64,000 nucleotides of DNA from the NCBI GenBank assembly GCA_914767715.1, contig OU612069.1, forward strand, positions 26,283,387 through 26,347,386. Reading direction: 5' to 3'. Shown here piece after piece: positions 56,601-64,000 of the stretch; within the stretch, counting starts at the first letter, position 1, and each line of letters starts with the position of its first letter. The position numbers and the translations under genes were made by a program. Origin of the DNA: Membranipora membranacea. Lineage: Eukaryota > Bryozoa > Gymnolaemata > Cheilostomatida > Membraniporidae. Under the pieces are notes generated by a model that did no database searches, was not told the DNA's origin, and saw only the letters and a program-made list of their open reading frames with translations.

Positions 56601-59600
56601 GAAATGAGTATTGAAGGTAAGAGAACCACAAACTTGGAGTAACCAGAGAAAACTCAAATCATTCTGCATGTTTTGCCCAAGTCTTTTTATTGTGATTAAT
56701 ATTCTAGGTAGTAGATAATTATTATCTGTTCTTTCTTTGCGTGAGGACAACTCCTCTCACAGAAAATCAGGCTAATCAGAAAGGGCCTAGATTCACATTA
56801 CATAATTGATAAAATCGTGGAGGGCAATTTTCGTTACACATGACGGATATATATTCAAAATACTACCGATATATTTTCTGACTTATTTTAGATCTTTAAT
56901 GGCACAATGGGACAACACAATGCATCAGATACTATATCTTGCACATCTCTAGACTATAGTAATATAAATAAACAGGTTGGTGGCTTAATAAAATTACAGC
57001 ATTATAAGTGTTAATTTGTGCCATGGGCAAGGGTAGGAGAATTTTGTTCTCTCTGTGAATGTCAAAGAATACCTAAAATGATGTTTACCAAGTCGCCGCG
57101 CCTCGATGCCCGACTTGTGCAATAACACTCCGCCACAAAAGAGGGAACAGACTTGTTCTAGGACCAAGTTAAACTTGTTTTGTCTATTTTGACAATACTC
57201 TTTTTACATAGAGAGAGAAGTGTATTCTTTGAGTATCTCTATGGACTGCTGCAAGATGTGAAAATTTGTGGAAATACAATTATTTTGTTTTAGATAGAAA
57301 GTTCAGTTATTATACAAGGAACAGGTCTCGTATTCATACCGATAATATACGCTGTTACAGAAATTATAAACAGGAGAACTCGCTACAGAATATCATTACT
57401 ACATAGACTAGTGGCTGGTCAACTCTGTGCTGTTGCCTCCAGCGTTTTCACTGTTACAACCACAAGTAAGTGTGTTATATCTGAAACTAGGTGTTCTAGG
57501 ATGACCAATCTGACTCGTTACAATCAATAGAAAAGGCTCACCTCATATCACTGTAACAAATATCTGACTTGCTCAAGCAATATCCTCTCAGTACAAAGCT
57601 GTCTGTGGAGTGTCCTCTCCACTAGCCGCCAGCCTTTAGGGTGATTCTCCAAATAATATAATCCCCATGTGAGTAATCTAGCTGTCCTCATGAGTATACA
57701 TGTTGTACAGTAAACAGTCATAAAAGTAGAGTTCCTTTCCCGATATTGCCTTATTCTTTTAGTTTTGCTTTTTATTTTTGTTGTGGGGTCCTACTGGTGT
57801 TCATTTTTCTTATCAATTATATGGTAGGTTAAATGATTAGTATAATGTAGTTGGGTCAAAGGTATAATATCATTCCTCAGTACAAAATATGATAGCTGTC
57901 TGCACTATCTGTTAGCCGCTGACTGACTGGTTTTTGCCTGAGTCATGTTATTTATACCTAGCCTAGTCACGCGGCCATGTGTTCTCTGTGACAAGGCTAA
58001 TATATACCTTTGTGCTCCAACGACATGTGAAATGGGAGTAGCCTTCACTTTAGGTGAGGCAGGGCAACTCCTAAGTGATATGTGATCGCTATTAGAATTT
58101 GTCCAATAAAACATGTGCTCATAAATCTCAACAACAACTACATCCAGATAGCTCAAAGTTAATCCAATTTCCATCCGTCTGAGTGCCTTCCATTCTACTG
58201 GTCAGCTGTCAGTAAAGAGGAGAGCAACTCCAACCTCACAGATTACTCTGACAGTGGAGGCACATATGGTTTACACTGCTAATATATCAAATATTTCATG
58301 TTTGAACAAGACATATTGGTCTCTGAATATTCTTATATTTGAAGGCCTGGCGGATGTGCCGACTCTAGTACTCACAATGGTGTCTCAAGGAATCAGTAAC
58401 GCTCTCATATACACGGCAGGTATGAACATTACAGACTTATATTCTAGTTTGTCGTATATTCCTGTAGTTGTCTATGGCTAGATACAACATACAGTGGTGT
58501 GCGTACCACTGCACATCATACAGTGGTGTGCGTACCACTGCACATCATACAGTGGTGTGCGTACCACTGCACATCATACAGTGGTGTGCGTACCACTGCA
58601 CATCATACAGTGGTGTGCGTACCACTGCACATCATACAGTGGTGTGCGTACCACTGTTAGTTTGTTTTTTTGTTTGTTTAATATATACTCTTTGTCCAAA
58701 GATGTTTACATCGAGATAAAAGCCCCCTTGGAGAGAGAAAATAATAAACAGAAACAATTTAAACTTGTTAGGCTAGATAGTCTTTGTTTTTTAAGATTGC
58801 CTTGCTGCATTTCACAGTTCGTGACCGATTTATATAGACATCAGTTTGACACTTTCTTACTGATCTCTGTGGTCTTGCATTGGTTTTGTTCTTTAGGCGG
58901 TTTCTCAGCAGATGTTCTGGATTATTGACGATTCTCAGCACATAGGTTGAGCATACGTCATGGAGTAAATCCACTGCGAATAATTAGCAATTCGATCCTT
59001 TGTCTTGGCATTGTGTCACCAGATCTTCGTATCTTGTCAGTTTTTTCTCATGCGTGTATGAGAGATGTATTAGCGTTTTTTTCACCCTGTATTGATGACT
59101 ATCATTACCGCCCTTAAAATTACTCATGTGATTCACAACATTTCACTGATGATGCGAGGTAGGTTAGTGTGATACGAGTAAGGAGGTGCCAATGATTAAG
59201 TGGTACCAACTCAACTCACTATTATTAGTGGAAAAGTGGGATTGGTTTTAGTGTAGCTTGTACAAGTATTGCAGAAAATAACACATGTAATGAGTATAGG
59301 TGTACCCTCATGTGATTGTTTGCCTGAATACATGCAAGTCTACTCTACATCTAATGACATCCTACCTTAAAATATCACAAAAATATGTCAGAGTTGTTTT
59401 ATTTGATGAGATTACTCTAATCACTCGAGGCTTATGTACGCCAGAATTGTCCGTTCATACCAGGATACATAAGAACTTGTTACAGCCGGTATGTACCAGG
59501 TGGTATTATACCATGAAGTCTAGGGGATATTCGGCCGCAAGGCTTTGTTTTCCAATTTCCCTCACATTGTTTTTAACTAACTGTATTATTTTGACAAGTA

Positions 59601-61577
59601 CATGTGTGAATGTTGTCTGTCTGTTTACCTGTTTACCTGAACGTTTGCCTGCAAGATGGGTGGTTTCCGGCGCAAGCATTATCAGCTGTGACATCGGAAA
59701 CCGTTGTTCCACAATTGGTTATTCAGTCCAATGTCGAATATAAATTTTGGACATGAACAGCTCCAACCCTAAATGTTTAGGGGTGTCAACAGCATGCTGG
59801 TGGCTGCCAACACATTTTCGAGCGGTGCGCATGCATAATGAGCGTCTGCAGTGGGCAGTGGCTTTGGTGATGTAGTTTGAGAGCACAGCCGGGTTATCTT
59901 GGCGATACCCGCTGAAGACTTTGAGTCTGCGAGCCCGTCTGCCGTCAGAAAGCAGAGACAGGTTCATCTGTTGTAGGAAACCTGTTGTACTGGTCTCATG
60001 ATCAGTACACCTTATGCTGCTGATTATGCCAGCAGCTCTTTGTTGCACTCCTTTTCAACAAGTGGTCAGGCCGTCAGTGATGGAATCCCTAGCAGCAGAG
60101 GCATACTCAAGAACAGGCGTATGAAGCAGATGATTGAGTTGGCTTTTGAAGTGATGTTGTAAACGTGTGTGCCATGTGATCTTGGTTTCTTGGGTGACAC
60201 CTAGATACTTGACATTAGTTGCTCTTGGTATGACTGTGTCATGTAATGTCAGTGGTTGGGTGTCGGGCTGCCACTTCTTTGGAATTGTCATAATATGCTG
60301 ATACTTCATCGGGTGGAACTCCATGTCATACCCGGATGCCCAGGCGGTTAGTCTTCTGAGATCTTCCTGGAAGCGCAGGTGCCTGTCTGTGGTGTTGTAG
60401 AATACTGTGCCGTCTGCAAACAGTTACACTACTGACTTGGATGTTATCTGGCAGGCCATTTATGTAGAAGAGGAACATTGTTGGTCCGATAATTGAACCT
60501 TGCGGGACACCCGATGTCTCATGCCCCACTTGTGACTCTTAAATAAATAACCACTTTCTGCTGCTGTCCTGTGAGGATGTCCTCCATCCATGAAATGATT
60601 TATAACGGGATATATTAATGATCAAGAATTAAGCCAATGATGAAAAAATCCATTACTGATCTATTCAATATGGTTGAAAGTGTTTAAAAATGAGAGTGCT
60701 TAAAAAATCTCACGTTGTATAAAAATATAAGTCACAGATAACAATAAAAGATTCATTTAGTCATGCCAGTACTTGATGATAGGGCATTTTGACCTGAGAG
60801 CATTTCTTGATGTTGGTTTGGTAACCGTATTCAGGCGGGCTATCCGGTGTGTATTGTTGGCTGGTGTGTGTAACACTCGACTAGATTGTGCAGGCAATGT
60901 TTATCATTTGTTCTTATGTTGCCCATGTAACGTTTGCTGGTTTGGTCCAGTAGCTCAAGGATTTGTTTCACATTGTTACGGCAGACACGCTCCTCCTAAT
61001 CTTTGCTTTGATGGACCGATACTTTGAAGGCTAGATTTTCTATCTTCTCTATGACTTGGAAGTTCACACCATAGCCCAATAGTTATGATGGTTTCCCTTT
61101 GTCTGTTGCTGGCTAATCACAGAGAAGTCTTTGATGATGCATTCTGATTTCTGCCTCAGATTTTTTTCTTCTTTTTCTGAGCAATTTTTCTCAATTGAAT
61201 TGTTGAAAACAAAAAAATTCAAAACTTCATCCTATAGCTTTATTCATAAATAAAAATAAAAGCTGGATTAGGATTAAGCAACATGGAAATTGGAATCGTG
61301 TTAAGGTAAACACCAAATTATCTCTTATACTCTTATTTATTTCACAGGTTATGAGTTGACTATACTGTCTGCACCTCGTTCGATGCAGGCCACAGCTATG
61401 GGTATGTTTTACTCAATCGATGGTTTCACAGCTCTAGTTAATTTAGCTGTTACATATATTCCAAGTGCTACCTTCACAGCAGAGTATTACTACGCTGGCA
61501 TTGGACTTAACGTCATCAGTATCGTGGTTCTGATAGTAATGGAGAGAGAAATAGGACTGGGTCTGAATGAGAACTAG
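53637..61577 (+). CDS. POT/SLC15-like (proton-coupled oligopeptide) transporter, copy B
   Basis: Ten exons give an open frame of about 623 aa: 53637-53953, 54333-54461, 54770-55007, 55290-55524, 55712-55805, 56282-56447, 56892-56975, 57294-57465, 58213-58419, 61348-61577 (TAG). Junction phases equal those of copy A throughout, and exon 5 is 94 bases in both. The N-terminus MGTRTSST fits N-myristoylation, and EVKPLL is an acidic dileucine sorting signal of the kind used for endolysosomal delivery (as in SLC15A3/A4). TM1 has LVLCDFFRCMAIRTLATWIP, so the ExxER motif is degenerate. ALAGDQ, VRKLYAWYYWFWKLGD and YELTILSAPRSMQATAMGMF are the POT landmarks. A luminal loop carries NCTIIPHNYS...DCSF, with two Cys and glycosylation sites as in A. 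The last intron is 2.9 kb and holds a tandem array and a LINE remnant. The exact substrate is unknown. Confidence 0.8.
58487..58655. repeat. Tandem array, 29-bp unit, nearly six identical copies
   Basis: Unit 'atacagtggtgtgcgtacca' + 'ctgcacatc' repeats without visible change from 58487. Each copy holds the hairpin cagtggt-gtgcgt-accactg. It lies in the last intron of transporter copy B. The two overlapping plus ORFs here are products of the array. Confidence 0.9.
58660..59718. other. Intron sequence of copy B, no feature recognised
   Basis: T-rich sequence with a 147-codon plus ORF (59300-59743) that has no domain and a hydrophobic low-complexity look. Confidence 0.3.
59719..60529 (-). mobile_element. 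LINE reverse transcriptase remnant, C-terminal half, catalytic Asp lost
   Basis: The minus strand encodes GVPQGSIIGPTMFLFYINGL, the RT motif before the active site, then LFADGTVFYN in another frame, where FADD is expected. Further stretches are EFHPMKYQHIMTI, TNVKYLGVTQETKITWHTRL, HTPVLEYASAARDSITDGL and QQRAAGIISSIRC, the order found after the RT palm in CR1/Jockey-like LINEs. Frame changes, a TAA next to the active site and the FADG substitution make it inactive. It sits inverted in the last intron of transporter copy B and is a different fragment from the LINE at 36.5-37.9 kb. Confidence 0.8.
60530..61347. other. Intron sequence of copy B, no feature recognised
   Basis: AT-rich sequence with an 84-codon plus ORF (60773-61027) that is Cys-rich but unlike any family I know and lacks splice context. 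Confidence 0.3.
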
Positions 61578-64000
61578 TGTTTTTGCTGCCAATGTAATTA
61601 ACTTACCGAAATGGCTAAATGAACTTGTTTCTCAAAATCGTTCAGTAATTAAAATCCTAACCGTTTCACTTATATCTAAATATAATGAGATGTATTATTA
61701 AACTTTTTGTAAAATCACACAACAGTATGAATATTTTAGTAGCAATGGGTACGGAGATACTGCACTACACAAAAAAACCTAGGTTTTAAGTTCGTATTTT
61801 TAGAAGCACACATAACTGATTTTGCCCATGGTCTTTGAATTAACCCATCATTTTTTTTTTATCTTGAATTGCCCGAGCTCTAAGTTTTCTTTTACGTTTC
61901 AATATTTGATTTATTAGTTCAGAGACTGACAATGATAATCTGTCTGTATCTATGTGATGGAACTCATCTCATGAGACTCAAAAAGTATGAGGCAATGACA
62001 TTATTTTGTTGAAAATCAGACAACTAGTTAATAATAGCTACTTAATATTACCTAGTTAGTATTAGCTACTGTTAACAGACCTTAAAGTGCCTCGACCGGT
62101 ATATAAGGGCCAGTCAATGTAAAGCGATCACCCAGCCATATCAAATTCAAATGGGGTTAGCAGCATTCAAATTCCTCCTGCTTTTTCGGAATTAAGAGGA
62201 GAAGCAGTGAATTATTTTTAATGGGAATCAGACAAGCTGATGCGGAATTGTGTGATACACATGCCCAATAAATTTTCAATCCAATAATGGCATTGGAAAG
62301 TGGTGAAAGTATGACTGATGTCATACGAAATTGCCCAGTTCCGATGATTTCAAATCATCCGCTTCAAAATATATGAGCTCTTATTGGTCAATTTTGACGT
62401 TATGATTTATGGTTTTAGAGGTTGCCTAGATACCGTTGTCAAGATTGAAATTGACCGTTGTAATTAAACCCTATAATCCCAAGTGTGATGAGCCAACACA
62501 ACAATAGCTATATCATAGCTTCTATTCAACTTTATTTATGGGTGTCTGCGAATCACAATTTCTTATATAACACACTTGACCACTTGAGAATGCAACGTGG
62601 ACTGGCTGTTAGAGGCGGAGACCAAGGCCATTCTCCGCCTCTAATTACATTGATCAGCCAATGGTCTTGCCTGTCACTTCACATGATTAATCCCCGTGCA
62701 CCCCCTTCGATTCCTACCTCTTTAATCCCTGATTAAGGTAATTATTTAAATATCTATTTCGTTCGGATATGATGCAAGTTTCATCCTGTTTGCCTAAATC
62801 GGGAATTATTCCCCCTCGAGCAGCCGTTAAATGTACCACTAGACATGAGAGACCCAACAAACAAGCCATTAGGATCAAACTACGCTGTCAGATATCAACA
62901 CAAAACATTTTGTTCTATATTTGCATACGGTTGGCTCGTATAAATACAAGCGCTCTTGAATATTTACCGCACGCCGTTACATTGTTACTGCATTTGAATT
63001 TAAGAACATTTAACAATCCGCTGTGTGTGCGGATGATCAGAATACTTGCGTATCTTTCTGTGCTCTTGTCATGCCAAAAAAGAGCACAGTTTCTAAGATT
63101 ATTTTTGACATAGACAGATTAACTTCAGCCAACAAAAAATCATGGGAAAACTCATTCTTGATGTTTTTTAATTATTATACCTTTCTACATTGTTTGGTCG
63201 AGCCATAGACTTAATATGGTACATAGTATATTAGCTCAATGAGTTGCTGCTGCTTTAAAATATGAACATCATCATTGAGAATTGAAGACGTTCCTGAACT
63301 TTCTGCCAGAGATGACAAGGCATGACAAGCTATTAAATTGTCCGGTAAGTTGAGTTTAGCAATCTGAAATCGGTTTTTGTAGAGCCATTATTATATCATG
63401 GTATAGTATAGTGGGTTTCATTGTTCAAGGTGTTATGTTATATAGAATATCAGGCCCCTGCTACTGCAGAGCCATTCAAACGATCACAACTTCAGTAACC
63501 GAGGTTAGGAACATAACACATTCCATGGCTGCCAGGATGTCATCAGATAATTGAACCACAACCTGGCTAGCCTCTGAAATTGGATCCTATTTATATAGTT
63601 ACCTATTGGACCTCGCATTATCCAGGAACCTTATCAATAACACAAGGGCATCTTGAAAGTCAACCCAATTGTCTTTATGCTCGCACACGTAATCCCACAA
63701 AATCCTGGGAACTCAAGCCTAGTGGGCAGACGATTCAATAATGATTTTTTTCTTGTCAAGATATTTTTGCCCTTCCTCGGTTATGTATCATTTTCTATGA
63801 CCGAAAATAGCACAAGTTATAGGCGTGGCATTCTAACCTCCTCTCTCGCCAACAAATTCATGCACAAAATACACATTATTTTGTGTCGTAATAGCATAAT
63901 ACATTGCATTAGGTTTGCTCATCAGTCTAATAGGAAATACTCGTCAGGATATACTCGTTTCCAAGTTCAAAGAACGTCTATTCATTTTGGTGCATCTGGA
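61578..64000. other. 3' flank of copy B; no gene recognised
   Basis: Contains AATTAAA-type polyadenylation candidates near 61640-61700 and a hairpin with 13-bp perfect arms ttagaggcggaga/tctccgcctctaa at 62609-62644 (10-nt loop). ORFs of 60-115 codons at 62485-63208 have no recognisable domain. Confidence 0.35.

Noticed and set aside
58487-58655. CRISPR array
   Set aside because: The units are directly adjacent with no unique spacers, and the context is a eukaryotic intron.

Overview
This window is eukaryotic nuclear DNA, most likely from a marine invertebrate. The evidence is GT-AG introns with conserved phases, AT-rich non-coding sequence, and remnants of Ty3/Gypsy, PIF/Harbinger, Merlin, P/THAP-type and LINE elements together with SINEs and MITEs. 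The frequent palindromes tacatgta and taggccta are a weak lineage hint. A sponge, cnidarian or similar animal fits, but I cannot fix the phylum. No bacterial operon, rRNA or CRISPR array is present.

Region 1 (1-19 kb) is mostly repeats and broken mobile elements. It holds an unrecognised frameshifted ORF (1.2-2.1 kb), a 257-bp tandem duplication (3.6-4.1 kb), a perfect spacer-less 124-bp palindrome (4.85-4.97 kb), a transposon-type C-terminal module (5.9-6.3 kb), two spliced unknown exons (7.5-8.0 kb), a 72-bp tandem repeat (9.0 kb), a Ty3/Gypsy integrase tail (10.5-11.4 kb), a Harbinger remnant (14.3 kb) and a P/THAP-type transposase remnant (16.6-18.6 kb).

Region 2 (19.6-34.8 kb, minus strand) holds an orphan HECT E3 ligase gene. 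Six exons at 34.8-27.2 kb encode the N-terminus and much of the HECT N-lobe. A HECT C-lobe exon with the catalytic-Cys motif lies at 20.8-21.1 kb and carries an in-frame TAG just upstream of that Cys. Between the two blocks sits a PIF/Harbinger element (22.0-25.2 kb) with an open plus-strand transposase and a decaying minus-strand partner ORF. A Merlin transposon remnant follows at 19.6-20.4 kb. A GC-rich foldback with perfect 72-bp arms lies at 31.57-31.72 kb.

Region 3 (36-47 kb) contains a LINE 5' fragment (ORF1 plus endonuclease), a 21-bp minisatellite, a tRNA-like SINE head, an unknown terminal exon (40.9-41.1 kb), a 2.5-kb foldback element (41.5-44.0 kb), a short MITE and AT microsatellites.

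Region 4 (47.3-61.6 kb) is the best-supported coding part. It is a head-to-head pair of paralogous, ten-exon, POT/SLC15-like transporter genes sharing a 723-bp intergenic region. Intron positions and phases match between the copies. Both proteins start with an N-myristoylation-type MGxxxS, and the plus-strand copy also has an acidic dileucine sorting signal. Introns carry a 552-bp tRNA-containing MITE, a 29-bp hairpin tandem array and a dead LINE reverse transcriptase. The rest (61.6-64 kb) shows no gene.
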